Below the pieces are notes generated by a model, which ran no database searches, had not been told where the DNA came from, and saw nothing but the letters and a program-made list of their open reading frames with translations. The translations under genes were made by a program, and so were the position numbers. A DNA stretch of 64,000 nt, taken from assembly GCF_000730565.1 (NCBI RefSeq), contig NZ_BBIQ01000002.1:297766-361765 (forward strand), written 5' to 3'. The stretch is from Pseudomonas fulva NBRC 16637 = DSM 17717. GTDB taxonomy: Bacteria; Pseudomonadota; Gammaproteobacteria; Pseudomonadales; Pseudomonadaceae. The stretch's first letter is position 1. The number at the start of each line of letters is the position of its first letter. Below are positions 18,783 through 28,192 of this stretch, piece by piece.

Positions 18783-19388
18783 ATGCCTATTGAACTGCTG
18801 CCCGAAACCCCTTCGCAGACCGCCGGACCTTACGTTCATATTGGACTGGCTCTGGAAGCCGCCGGTGTTGCCCCACGTCCGCAGGAAATCTGGAATCAAC
18901 TGGCCAAGCCAGATGCCCCTGGCGAGCACATTCTGCTGTTCGGCCATGTCTATGATGGCAATGGCCATTTAGTGCGCGATTCCTTCCTTGAAATCTGGCA
19001 GGCCAACCATGAAGGGGTCTACGACACCCGCTTTGACTTGGAGAAGTCGTTCAACAGCTTCGGCCGTACCGCCACGACCTTCGATGCGGGCGAGTGGACG
19101 TTGCAGACGGTGAAGCCGGGTGTCGTGAAAAACGCCGCTGGAGTGCCGATGGCACCGCACATCAACGTGTTGCTTTTCGCCCGGGGTATCAATATCCACC
19201 TGCATACGCGTATCTACTTCGATGATGAAGTCCAGGCCAATCAGGACGATCCGGTACTCAACTTGATCGAGCAGCCACAGCGTCGCCAGACGTTGATCGC
19301 CAAACGCTGTGAGGTGAACGGCAATCTGGCCTACCGTTTCGATATGCGGATCCAAGGCGAGGGGGAAACCGTTTTTTTTGACTGCTGA
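18783..19388 (+). CDS. pcaG: Protocatechuate 3,4-dioxygenase alpha subunit
   Basis: 201 residues, non-catalytic partner of PcaH in the (alpha-beta-Fe)12 enzyme. Shows ETPSQTAGPYVHIGLALEAA at the N-terminus, GHVYDGNGHLVRDSFLEIWQ in the core and HINVLLFARGINIHLHTRIY near residue 125. Same length as P. putida PcaG. Start preceded by AAGGA; ends in a poly-T tract (TTTTTTTT just before the stop) that codes for Phe-Phe. A 206-nt gap with no gene separates it from pcaB. Confidence 0.97.
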   Translation: MPIELLPETPSQTAGPYVHIGLALEAAGVAPRPQEIWNQLAKPDAPGEHILLFGHVYDGNGHLVRDSFLEIWQANHEGVYDTRFDLEKSFNSFGRTATTFDAGEWTLQTVKPGVVKNAAGVPMAPHINVLLFARGINIHLHTRIYFDDEVQANQDDPVLNLIEQPQRRQTLIAKRCEVNGNLAYRFDMRIQGEGETVFFDC

Positions 19389-19594
19389 GCGTACCCATTT
19401 GGCGCTGGCTCTGTTGCCGAGCCGTCGCCAGGAGCGTAGTCAGGGCTTGGCGCGCTGGCTGTCGAACGGGCCTGAGCTGCCCTTGCGGCCTCTCAGCTCG
19501 AAAGAAGGTCCGCGCAGCGGTCCTGATTTTGCCGGTGGGCCCCTGAGGCAGACGCTGTGCACCAGATAACTTTCCCGATTTTTGGAGTACCCGC

Positions 19595-20965
19595 TTGAGC
19601 AGCCCAAGCAATCTACTTTTCGACTTGTATTTCACCCGGCCGGCCATGCGTGCGATCTTCTGCGACAGTGGACGACTGCAGGGTATGCTGGATTTCGAGG
19701 CCGCGTTGGCACGTGCCGAGGCGAGCACCGGTTTGATTCCCGCTGAGGTGCTATCGCCGATCGTCGCCGCCTGCAACGCCGACCTCTACGATCCGGCGGA
19801 GCTGGCACATGCAATCGTCAGCGCTGGCAACTCGGCGATTCCACTGGTCAAGGCGCTGGGCAAGCGCGTCGCCGCCCTAAGCCCAGACGCAGAACGCTAC
19901 GTACACTATGGCGCCACCAGCCAGGACGTCATGGACAGTGGCTTGGTGCTACAGCTGCGCGCCGCTGTCGAGGTGCTCGAAAGCGATCTCGCCGATCTGG
20001 CCAACGCCTTGGCAACGCAGGCCGAGCGTCATACCGATACCCCAATGATCGGGCGCACTTGGTTGCAGCAGGCCACGCCGGTAACCTTGGGCATGAAACT
20101 GGCAGGCATGCTCGGTGTAGTGACTCGCCACCGCCAGCGCCTTGAGCAGCTAAAGCCACGTCTACTGGTGCTCCAGTTCGGGGGTGCTTCCGGCACCCTG
20201 GCAGCATTGGGCGAGCAGGCTTGGCCAGTCAGCGAGGCCTTGGCCCGCGAGTTGGGGCTGAATTTGCCTGAACAACCTTGGCATACGCATCGCGATCGCC
20301 TGGTCGAGTTCGCGAGCCTGCTCGGCTTGATCGCCGGCAGCCTGGGCAAGCTGGGCCGGGACTTGAGTTTGATGATGCAGACCGAGGTCGGTGAAGTTTT
20401 CGAACCTTCCGCGCCGGGCAAGGGTGGCTCTTCGACCATGCCGCACAAACGCAACCCGGTCAGCGCCGCCGTGCTGATCGGCGTCGCCGTACGCGCGCCA
20501 GGGCTGGTCTCCACCATGCTCGCGGCCATGCCGCAGGAGCACGAACGCAGTCTGGGCTTATGGCATGCAGAATGGGAAACCCTTCCGGAGCTGTGTTGCA
20601 TGATTTCCGGCGCACTGCAGCAGGCGTTGCTGGTGGTATCTGGGATGGAGGTGGATGCCGAGCGCATGCGCAGCAATATCGAACTGACACAAGGTCTGGT
20701 ACTGGCCGAGGCGGTGAGCATTTCTCTGGCGCAGCGCATCGGACGGGATGCCGCCCACCACTTGATCGAACAGTGTTGCCGCGAGGCGGTGGAGGAGGGG
20801 ACTCACCTTCGCGCAGTGCTGTCGGCCAACACCGAAGTCAGCGCACAGCTCTGTGCCACTGAGCTTGATCGCCTGCTCGACCCGGCCCAATACCTCGGTC
20901 AAGCGCGCCGATGGGTCCAATGTGCTGTCGCTGAACATTCGAACGTTTCGCGTGAGGAGCTTTAG
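19595..20965 (+). CDS. pcaB: 3-carboxy-cis,cis-muconate cycloisomerase (TTG start)
   Basis: 456 residues of the fumarase/aspartase superfamily. Signature GKGGSSTMPHKRNPV (residues about 270-285), plus HYGATSQDVMDSGLVLQLR and GRTWLQQATPVTLGMKLAG as in PcaB. It converts 3-carboxymuconate to gamma-carboxymuconolactone. The start codon is TTG at 19595, with GGAG at 19584-19587 giving 7-nt spacing; the next in-frame ATG (19646) would cut the conserved N-terminus. pcaD starts immediately after its stop. Confidence 0.96.
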   Translation: MSSPSNLLFDLYFTRPAMRAIFCDSGRLQGMLDFEAALARAEASTGLIPAEVLSPIVAACNADLYDPAELAHAIVSAGNSAIPLVKALGKRVAALSPDAERYVHYGATSQDVMDSGLVLQLRAAVEVLESDLADLANALATQAERHTDTPMIGRTWLQQATPVTLGMKLAGMLGVVTRHRQRLEQLKPRLLVLQFGGASGTLAALGEQAWPVSEALARELGLNLPEQPWHTHRDRLVEFASLLGLIAGSLGKLGRDLSLMMQTEVGEVFEPSAPGKGGSSTMPHKRNPVSAAVLIGVAVRAPGLVSTMLAAMPQEHERSLGLWHAEWETLPELCCMISGALQQALLVVSGMEVDAERMRSNIELTQGLVLAEAVSISLAQRIGRDAAHHLIEQCCREAVEEGTHLRAVLSANTEVSAQLCATELDRLLDPAQYLGQARRWVQCAVAEHSNVSREEL

Positions 20966-21754
20966 ATGCCTACCCTACAACTTGCCGATGGCGACCTCAA
21001 CTATCAACTCGAAGGACCGCCTGGTGCGCCCGTATTGGTGCTGTCCAACTCGCTGGGCACCGACCTGCACATGTGGAATGCGCAAATGGTGGCTTTCACC
21101 GAGCACTTTCAAGTACTTCGTTACGATACCCGAGGCCATGGGCGGTCGCTGGTCAGCGAGGGCCCCTACAGCATCGAACAACTTGGGGGCGACGTGCTGA
21201 CGTTGCTCAACGGACTTGATATTCAGCGGGCAAGCTTCTGCGGCCTGTCCATGGGTGGGCTGATTGGCCAGTGGCTGGCGATCCATGCCCCTGAGCGTAT
21301 CGAGCGCCTGGTGCTTTGCAACACGGCTGCAAAAATCGGCAATGCGCAGGTGTGGAATTCGCGCATCGAAGTCGTGCTGGCCGGTGGCGTTCAGGCCATG
21401 CGCGATCTGCGCGATGCCTCGATCTCACGGTGGTTCACCGCCGACTTCGCCAAGGCCGAGCCCGCCAAGGTCGAGCCCATTGTCGACATGTTGGCCCAGA
21501 CTTCACCGCAAGGCTACGCCGCCAGTTGTGCTGCGGTGCGCGACGCCGACTATCGCGAGCAGCTCGGTGCTATCGGTGTGCCGACACTGATCATCTGCGC
21601 CAGCAGCGATCCGGTGACTAACATCGAGCACGGCCGCCTGATGCAGGCGCGCATTGTCGGTGCCGAGCTGGTCGAACTCCACGCCGCGCACCTTTCCAAC
21701 GTGCAGGCCAGTGATGCCTTCAGCCAGCACGTGCTGGCCTTCCTGACCGCCTAA
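20966..21754 (+). CDS. pcaD: 3-oxoadipate enol-lactonase
   Basis: 262 residues, alpha/beta hydrolase. Nucleophile elbow CGLSMGG (Ser near residue 94), oxyanion segment LSNSLGTDLHMWNAQM, acid in ASSDPVT and catalytic His in AAHLSNVQ. It hydrolyses beta-ketoadipate enol-lactone to beta-ketoadipate. It begins at the base after the pcaB stop with GAGGAG just before, so the two are translationally linked. Beta-ketoadipate must be finished by pcaIJ and pcaF elsewhere, because they are absent here. Confidence 0.96.
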   Translation: MPTLQLADGDLNYQLEGPPGAPVLVLSNSLGTDLHMWNAQMVAFTEHFQVLRYDTRGHGRSLVSEGPYSIEQLGGDVLTLLNGLDIQRASFCGLSMGGLIGQWLAIHAPERIERLVLCNTAAKIGNAQVWNSRIEVVLAGGVQAMRDLRDASISRWFTADFAKAEPAKVEPIVDMLAQTSPQGYAASCAAVRDADYREQLGAIGVPTLIICASSDPVTNIEHGRLMQARIVGAELVELHAAHLSNVQASDAFSQHVLAFLTA

Positions 21755-21772
21755 GCGCGCGAGGACCATCCG

Positions 21773-22174
21773 ATGGACGAGAAACAACGGTACGAAGCTG
21801 GTATGCAGGTACGCCGCGCTGTGCTGGGTGAAGCCCATGTTGATCACAGTCTCAAGCACCTGACGCCGTTCAACCAGGAGTTTCAGGAAATGATTACCCG
21901 CCATGCCTGGGGCGATATCTGGACTCGCCCGGGCCTGTCGCGCCACACACGCAGCCTCATCACTATTGCGATGCTCATCGGCATGAACCGCGAAGGTGAA
22001 CTGAAGCTGCATTTGCGCGCGGCCAGGAACAACGGCGTAACTCGAGAGGAAATCAAGGAGGTGCTGATGCAGAGCGCCATCTACTGCGGCATCCCGGCTG
22101 CCAACGCCACCTTCCACCTGGCCGAATCGGTGTGGGACGAGCTTGGCGTGGAATCCCTCGATTCTGCCAGATGA
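21773..22174 (+). CDS. pcaC: 4-carboxymuconolactone decarboxylase
   Basis: 133 residues of the AhpD/CMD fold. Shows QMRRAVLGEAHVDHSL-type start (MQVRRAVLGEAHVDHSLKHL), RHTRSLITIAMLIGMNREGE and LMQSAIYCGIPAANATFHLA, as in PcaC. It decarboxylates gamma-carboxymuconolactone to the enol-lactone used by PcaD. GCGAGGACC precedes the ATG. Last gene of the pcaHGBDC set; no terminator with a T run is obvious after it. Bases 22175-22400 hold no gene; a GTACTAACT sequence at 22256-22264 resembles the shared 17-nt motif. Confidence 0.97.
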   Translation: MDEKQRYEAGMQVRRAVLGEAHVDHSLKHLTPFNQEFQEMITRHAWGDIWTRPGLSRHTRSLITIAMLIGMNREGELKLHLRAARNNGVTREEIKEVLMQSAIYCGIPAANATFHLAESVWDELGVESLDSAR

Positions 22175-22400
22175 ATGCCTCGAGTCGCCAGGGTTGAAAG
22201 ACGCGCCATCAATCGCCGAGCGGGCAGTTACGGTTGCAACGCGGCGCAGCCCTACGTACTAACTTTTTCGAACGGTCGAAGCGGGCTGTAGTTATCGGCG
22301 TTCAAGTAGGGGGGCTTGGTCAAGCATGGCTACCCTACCGAACACGCGTGCATGTAAGCTTGGATGCCCCGCACACATGAGTGCTAACAGGAGGTTCGAT

Positions 22401-22571
22401 ATGAGCAAGGTAGCTAAACCGTTTTACTTCGTCGCCATACCCCTGATTGCCGTGGGTACGGCATTTGCAGCCGTTGGCGCCTCAGGGCAGGCCGCTTTCG
22501 GGTATACCGCAGTCGGCTTGCTGACGCCTGGGCTGGCATTGCTCATAGCTGGGTATCGCAAGCGGGCCTGA
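22401..22571 (+). CDS. Small membrane protein, two hydrophobic segments
   Basis: 56 residues: MSKVAKPFYFVAIPLIAVGT, FAAVGASGQAAFGYTAVG, LLTPGLALLIAGYRKRA. Two predicted transmembrane helices joined by a short glycine-rich loop, positive C-terminus. Strong AGGAGG 8 nt before the ATG 22401 supports this start over the longer frame from 22326. I do not recognise a named family; function unknown. Confidence 0.65.
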   Translation: MSKVAKPFYFVAIPLIAVGTAFAAVGASGQAAFGYTAVGLLTPGLALLIAGYRKRA

Positions 22572-22622
22572 GGCGCGTACTTGCCTAACTGATGGATGAG
22601 TGCAACTGCAAAATCTGACCCG

Positions 22623-25238
22623 TCAAACCACCTGAGGCAATAAAGGCGCGTCCCTCGATCCGCCGCGCAGCCCAGCTAACCTTGTGGCCAACTCATACTT
22701 TCGAAAGGGTTTGTTGAGCCGAGGCAGCGCCGGATCAATGCCTTCACGTTCTGCGTAGCCGGAGATGATCAGAATCGCAATGTCAGGTCTGCTAATGCGA
22801 ACCGCTCTAGCCAGCTCGGTCCCACTGATGCCGGGCATGAGATGATCGGTGACAAGCAGGTCGAACGGCTGTTTAGTGTGCATCAATTCCAATGCCTGCT
22901 CACCGGACGCAGCCTCGACCACGCAGTATCCCAGCTCAGCGAGCATGTACGCCGTACTTGCCCGCACCAGTTCTTCGTCGTCCACCAGCAGCACGGTGCC
23001 GCGCACCAGCGGTGACTCCTGGAGTGGGTCGATGCGCAGTGCCTCATTGGGTTCGGTTGTGCTGCGAGGCAGCCAAAGCTCTACATTCGTACCTAGCCCT
23101 GGAGCGCTATGAAGGGTGAGCGCACCGTTAAGTTGCGAGGCCAAGCCATGCACCATGGATAAGCCCAGCCCGGTGCCTTTGCCGATACCTTTGGTTGAAA
23201 AGAATGGCTCCACCGCGTGGGCGAGGGTGGTCGCATCCATGCCAATCCCCGTATCAGCAACTGACAGGCACAGGTACTCGCCTGCCGGAAGTTTCGAGCG
23301 GTGGTCAATGTCGACCATTTCCGTGCTGGCGGAAATGCGCATCGTGCCGCCGTCAAGCATCGCGTCACGCGCATTCACCGAAAGATTGAGCATGGCCATC
23401 TCAAGTTGATTGAGATCCGCGATGGCCGCTGGCAGATTTGCCGGAACATCGACCACGACCTTGATTTGAGGCCCAATGGTGCTGGCCACAAGGTCGGCCA
23501 TGCCGTTCAATAACTTTGCCACGTCCACCGAACTCGTCTGAAGGGGTTGTCGACGTGCGAAGGCAAGCAGCCGCTGGACAAGCGTCGTGGCACGTTCTGC
23601 CGACTGCATCGCACCAGCGATCAGCCGTTGCTCGCGTTCGCCGCCCACGCCCCGGCGCTGGAGCATGTCCAGGGTGCCGACGATAGGGGTGAGGAGGTTG
23701 TTGAAGTCGTGAGCGACGCCGCCGGTAAGTTGCCCCATCGCTTCCATCTTCTGGCTTTGACGCAATGCTTTTTGTACTTCTTCACGCTCTGCAATGGCTC
23801 TGGCGATCCGCTCTTCGAGGGAGGCGTTGAGCTCTTTGAGCGCGTTTTCGGCGACCTTGCGAGCAGTGATGTCTATCGCTGTCCCGGTCACGCGCAAGCA
23901 CCGGCCGGCGTGGTCGAAGACGCCACGGCCTTTGGCCGCCACCCAGCGTACGATGCCGTCATCGCGGCCGACGGTTCGATAGTCCACGTCGTAGAGTGCA
24001 CGGCGCAGCGGATCGATCGCTGCCGCGAATGCGTCGATCGTTGCCTCGTAGTCGTCAGGGTGTATGCCTGCATAGAAATCTTGGAGGGTGACCGGCGCGT
24101 CAGCTGACATCCCGAACATCGCCTTGGTCTGCGAAGGCCATACCAGCGTGTCATTGATAAAATCCACGTCCCAGAAGCCTACGTCAGCATGGTCAACTGC
24201 CAGACGCAGCCTCTGCTCACTGGAACGAACCGCGCAGTCCGAACGGGAGCGGTGCACGACCAGCCCCACGGTCTGGGTCACGAAATCGATGATTTCCATA
24301 TCGGCGGGCAGTGGTTCCCGGCGCTCAGCGTGGTACAGGACGAATAGGCCAAGCACTTCGCCCTGGGCTGAACGGATCGATGTCGACCAGCAGGGGTGCA
24401 GCCCATGTTCGAAGGTCAAATCGCCAAGGGTGGCCCACCTAGAGCGTATGCTGATGTCCAATGCCGCCAGGGTGCTCGAGGCATCCAGCTCCAAGTCGAT
24501 GGGGGCGCCCGCAAGGGCTTCACGGTAGACGCCAGGCAGGCTGGGGCTTGCACAGTGGTGCACATGGCTTACCCGCTCATCAAAGAGCAGAATGCTCCCA
24601 ACGAAACCTGAAACCGATAGCCCCTCCACCTCGCGAACGATCGCCTCCAGCGTGGTGCTCAGAGGGGTCGATGTAACCGCCAGTGCCAGGATTCGGTTTT
24701 GCGCCGCTGCAAGTGCCGCCCCACGGTTACGCGCTTGGGTCAGACGCGCATTTTCGATGGCAATCGTTGCCAGCCGCGCCAGGTTCTCCAACCTGTTGAT
24801 CGTATCGAGATCATGGTCTTTTGCCTCGGACCAATATGCGCCCAACGCAGCCACCGGCAAAGGCCGCCCGATGGGCACCATCACAAGGCTGCGGACGAAA
24901 GTCGAGGAGTACGCCTGGCTGGGTATGCGTGAGTCGAGCCGAATGTCAGCGATGACAACCGTTTCTTGATGCTGCATGGCCCACCCTGAAACACAGGTGT
25001 CGGCTGGAAAATCCTGCCCTTGCCATAGGGCAGATGCCGAATCCTCGGCTACGTAGAGGCACTTGCCGTGATTTTCGAGGATGACTGTAATACCTTCAGC
25101 TCCTACCGCCGCGCGTGCATTGTCTCGCAACACGGCAACGACTTCTTCCACGGATTCGGCCCTGGCCAGGCGCTCGCTGGCATTGAGCACGTGGTTGAGG
25201 CGGTCATCGCTGGCCGGGTGCTTGGAATCATTGCGCAA
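22623..25238 (-). CDS. Hybrid sensor histidine kinase (GAF-GAF-PAS-HisKA-HATPase-REC)
   Basis: 871 residues, no transmembrane segment, so probably cytoplasmic. GAF-like domain about residues 20-170 (EGITVILENHGKCLYVAEDS), second GAF-like region about 175-340, PAS about 350-470 (AVDHADVGFWDVDF), phospho-acceptor His in GGVAHDFNNLLTPIVGT, ATPase boxes near 600-720 (NLSVNARDAM, GTGLGLSMVHGLASQLNGA), and a C-terminal receiver about 750-860 (VLLVDDEELVR, LVTDHLMPG, LNKPFRKYEL). No response-regulator gene adjoins it, so output is unknown. Confidence 0.92.
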   Translation of the reverse strand: MRNDSKHPASDDRLNHVLNASERLARAESVEEVVAVLRDNARAAVGAEGITVILENHGKCLYVAEDSASALWQGQDFPADTCVSGWAMQHQETVVIADIRLDSRIPSQAYSSTFVRSLVMVPIGRPLPVAALGAYWSEAKDHDLDTINRLENLARLATIAIENARLTQARNRGAALAAAQNRILALAVTSTPLSTTLEAIVREVEGLSVSGFVGSILLFDERVSHVHHCASPSLPGVYREALAGAPIDLELDASSTLAALDISIRSRWATLGDLTFEHGLHPCWSTSIRSAQGEVLGLFVLYHAERREPLPADMEIIDFVTQTVGLVVHRSRSDCAVRSSEQRLRLAVDHADVGFWDVDFINDTLVWPSQTKAMFGMSADAPVTLQDFYAGIHPDDYEATIDAFAAAIDPLRRALYDVDYRTVGRDDGIVRWVAAKGRGVFDHAGRCLRVTGTAIDITARKVAENALKELNASLEERIARAIAEREEVQKALRQSQKMEAMGQLTGGVAHDFNNLLTPIVGTLDMLQRRGVGGEREQRLIAGAMQSAERATTLVQRLLAFARRQPLQTSSVDVAKLLNGMADLVASTIGPQIKVVVDVPANLPAAIADLNQLEMAMLNLSVNARDAMLDGGTMRISASTEMVDIDHRSKLPAGEYLCLSVADTGIGMDATTLAHAVEPFFSTKGIGKGTGLGLSMVHGLASQLNGALTLHSAPGLGTNVELWLPRSTTEPNEALRIDPLQESPLVRGTVLLVDDEELVRASTAYMLAELGYCVVEAASGEQALELMHTKQPFDLLVTDHLMPGISGTELARAVRISRPDIAILIISGYAEREGIDPALPRLNKPFRKYELATRLAGLRGGSRDAPLLPQVV

Positions 25239-25399
25239 ACGAATCTCCCAACGGCCACAGCGTCTTGATCTGTAGTCTGGTCAGTGCGAAAAAGAAGGGG
25301 AGTGCGTTACCGGCGTTTACTGGCGGACGCGTAGAACCGGGAGTCTCTCAGAAAAACCCACCTCTAGCACTAACAAGGTGGGGAATTCGTCCTGTTTGA

Positions 25400-25810
25400 T
25401 CATGTTGGCGACATCACGCCAGCTGCATGCACAAAGCAGAGTTTGTTCCCTTCAATATCCCGGCAATAAGCACCGTAGTAATCCGAGGCATACTGCGGCC
25501 TCAACCCAGGTGCGCCCTCATCTTGAGCACCCATCGCCAAGGCTGTACGCCATGCCGCCTGCACCTGATCCTGCGAAGCGGCGGCAAAACTTATTTGCAC
25601 GCCGTTTCCCCATGTCGCCGGCAGTCCGTTGAACGGCAGTTGCACGTAGAACTGAGGCCACTCCCTGTCCGGCCTTTGCCATCCAGCACCCTGCGGGCCG
25701 CCATCGTGGTTGTCGGGCATGCGGACAAGCCCCAGGGTGGCAAGTACGGCATCGTAGAACCTGATCATGGCCGGCAGGTCGCGAGCACCTAGCTGAATGT
25801 GGCTGAACAT
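25400..25810 (-). CDS. VOC-family protein (glyoxalase/bleomycin-resistance type)
   Basis: 136 residues starting MFSHIQLGARDLPAMIRFYD, the typical beta-alpha-beta-beta-beta start with a metal-ligand His at position 4, and ending with YCRDIEGNKLCFVHA, the usual second metal-binding strand. Substrate cannot be deduced. It stands alone between the kinase and a LysR gene, all on the minus strand but well spaced. Confidence 0.88.
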   Translation of the reverse strand: MFSHIQLGARDLPAMIRFYDAVLATLGLVRMPDNHDGGPQGAGWQRPDREWPQFYVQLPFNGLPATWGNGVQISFAAASQDQVQAAWRTALAMGAQDEGAPGLRPQYASDYYGAYCRDIEGNKLCFVHAAGVMSPT

Positions 25811-25976
25811 CTACGCTCCATAAGATCCGTTGATCGACAGCAGTAACACACAGCTCATCTGAGAAAGGCAATGCCATCGCTCACCCAGTCAGATGTCACG
25901 CCCAGGGTAGCTGGGTTCAGAAAGCTTAAGGCTCACTGGCGATGAGGGGTTAGGCCCAGCAGCGCCTAGATGACCC

Positions 25977-26846
25977 TCACTCGGCAAAAGCCGCAACAAT
26001 CGCATCCACTACAACCCTCACCCGTGCCGTGTGTGCCAGGTCCCGATGCAACACGAGCCAGGCTTCATAGGGCGTGGCCCGCTGTCGATCAGGCCAGACG
26101 CGCACCAAACTGGCATCGCGCTGGGCCATGTATTCCGGCAGCTCACCCAGGGCCAGCCCGGCGCGCACGAAGGTCGCCAACATGAGGCTCGAGTCCAGCT
26201 CCGCGACTACCCGGCCGCCGGACCTGGGCTCTCCCGCCAGTGTATCGTCCTGCCGGGCGGTTACACCTTGTTGGTAAAAGGCGATGTCATTGCCTACCAA
26301 GGCGCTGCCAGGTTCTGGCTTTCCACGCAGGTCAAGGTACCGCTGTGCCGCATACAGCCCCACAGGCCAGTGAGCCAGCCGGCGCACGATCAGGTCAGGT
26401 TGCTCCGGCCGTACGGTGCGCACGGCCACGTCGGCCTCCCTGCGCCCCAAGTCCAGTAGACGAGTGGTGGTGGTCAGAATTACCCGCACCTGCGGATGAG
26501 TGACCCGCAGTTGCTCGATCGCAGGTATGACGAAATCCACGGCCAGCGCATCGGTGGTGGTGAGGCGCACCTCACCCGATGGATGAGGATCGTTGCCCTC
26601 ACCCTGGCGCTCGAAGGAGACGGCCATCCGCTCCATCTCTTCAGCCTTCTGTACGAGCTGTTGCCCGGTGGTAGTCAACGCCAGGCCACCGGTGCTGCGA
26701 AGAAACAATCGGCTGCCCAGCGTCTGCTCAAGCCCCGCCAGACGCCGACCGACTGTGGTCTGGTCGATGCCCAACGCCGTGGCTGCGGCCCGCAGGGTGC
26801 CGGCACGGTGCACCGCGAGGAAAATACGTACGTCATCCCAATTCAT
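25977..26846 (-). CDS. LysR-family transcriptional regulator
   Basis: 289 residues from ATG 26846 (MNWDDVRIFLAVHRAGTLRA, then AATALGIDQTTVGRRLAGLE). The HTH has TTVGRR rather than the usual S-VS-I, a variation seen in one LysR subgroup. The effector domain follows from about residue 90. It is divergent from the Bcr/CflA-type exporter gene 144 nt away, so it probably controls that gene. An upstream in-frame extension to 26930 has no ribosome site and is left out. Confidence 0.9.
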   Translation of the reverse strand: MNWDDVRIFLAVHRAGTLRAAATALGIDQTTVGRRLAGLEQTLGSRLFLRSTGGLALTTTGQQLVQKAEEMERMAVSFERQGEGNDPHPSGEVRLTTTDALAVDFVIPAIEQLRVTHPQVRVILTTTTRLLDLGRREADVAVRTVRPEQPDLIVRRLAHWPVGLYAAQRYLDLRGKPEPGSALVGNDIAFYQQGVTARQDDTLAGEPRSGGRVVAELDSSLMLATFVRAGLALGELPEYMAQRDASLVRVWPDRQRATPYEAWLVLHRDLAHTARVRVVVDAIVAAFAE

Positions 26847-26990
26847 CGTTGCACGCTTCCTGAAGATGCAAATATGCAGCCCTGGACTGCGATTACGTGC
26901 ATTTTCGCATTGATACACGCTGCATAACATAGCGGGCTTGAATCACCGTCCGAATCACGCAGCCGGCTTAAGCCGGGTATCAGGAGCACC

Positions 26991-28169
26991 ATGCCTCGCT
27001 TATCTTTCATCCTGACAGTCTCCATGCTGAGCGCCTTCGGCCTCGTCGCCTCGGATATCTACCTACCCGCGATGCCGGGCATGGCCACTGAATTTGGCGT
27101 TGCCAGTTGGCAAATGCCGCAAACCGTCTCGTTCTATTTGCTGGCACTGGCTTTTGCGCAGTTGGTTTATGGCCCACTGTCTGACCGACGTGGACGCAAG
27201 CCCGTGCTGCTGGCCGGTGGCGTTCTCTATCTGCTGGGCTCCATGGGCTGCGCGCTGTCCAGCAGCTACATGGGCTTTATAGCGTGGCGTATGGTAGAAG
27301 CGCTGGGAGCGGCGGCGGGGCTGGTGATTGGTCGCGCGTTGATTGCCGATACCTGCGACAAGCGCACTTCGGCGAAAGTCTACGCCGTGGTTTACCCCCT
27401 TGTGTCACTGTCGCCGGCCTTGGCCCCTGCAATCGGCGGGCACTTGGCCGTGGCGTTCGGCTGGCGAGCCGACTTTCTGTTCGTTGCCGCATTCGGGGCG
27501 CTAGCACTGCTTCTGGCACTGTTTGTATTGCCTGAAACGCTACCGGTCGCGACGCGTACCAGGACGGGACCCTTCGCCGGCTTCGGCCGCGTACTGGGTG
27601 ACCGCAACTTTTGCCGCTACACAGTAGTGGTGTGTTCAATCTACTGCGCCTGGTTCGTTTATTTGACGCAGTCGCCATTTCTTTTCGTACAAGCAGGCTT
27701 GAGCGAGGCGCAAAGCGGGTGGCTGTACGTGCCGCTTACTTTGGGCATCATCGGAGCTAACCGGTTGACCCGGCGGTTGCTTGACCGCTTGCCTTACGAC
27801 CGTATTGTCGCGATAGGCATTACCTGCTTCGTAGTGGGCGCCATGGGGTTCCTTCTGGCTTATACCATGGGGTGGCGCAGCGTGACGGCCGTGGTGCTGC
27901 CGATGTGCCTGGTCAGCCTGGCCAACGGCTCGTCGTTGTCGCTGGCGATTTCGGGGGCTATCGCCAGCGAACATGGGCATGCGGCCACTGCATCGGGGAT
28001 GGTGGGGTTTTGCCAGATTGGCAGCGCAGCCGTTGTGGCAATGGGTGTGAGTGCGGTATCAGGCACAGGGTTTGGTGTACTCGCCGGGGCGGTGGCGGTG
28101 TTGAGCTGTGTGGCATTGTCTGCGTGCAACCCTTTGGCCTATCGCAAGCAACCGGCGCAGCGAGGGTAG
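26991..28169 (+). CDS. MFS multidrug exporter, Bcr/CflA type
   Basis: 392 residues, 12 predicted membrane helices. Bcr/CflA features are ASDIYLPAMPGMATEFG after TM1, YGPLSDRRGRKPVLLAG in loop 2-3 and VIGRALIADTC in TM4-5. It likely expels a drug or small metabolite by proton antiport. AGGAGCACC precedes the ATG at 26991. It diverges from the LysR gene. Confidence 0.9.
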   Translation: MPRLSFILTVSMLSAFGLVASDIYLPAMPGMATEFGVASWQMPQTVSFYLLALAFAQLVYGPLSDRRGRKPVLLAGGVLYLLGSMGCALSSSYMGFIAWRMVEALGAAAGLVIGRALIADTCDKRTSAKVYAVVYPLVSLSPALAPAIGGHLAVAFGWRADFLFVAAFGALALLLALFVLPETLPVATRTRTGPFAGFGRVLGDRNFCRYTVVVCSIYCAWFVYLTQSPFLFVQAGLSEAQSGWLYVPLTLGIIGANRLTRRLLDRLPYDRIVAIGITCFVVGAMGFLLAYTMGWRSVTAVVLPMCLVSLANGSSLSLAISGAIASEHGHAATASGMVGFCQIGSAAVVAMGVSAVSGTGFGVLAGAVAVLSCVALSACNPLAYRKQPAQRG

Positions 28170-28192
28170 CGCGCTCGGGTTGGCCTGCACGC

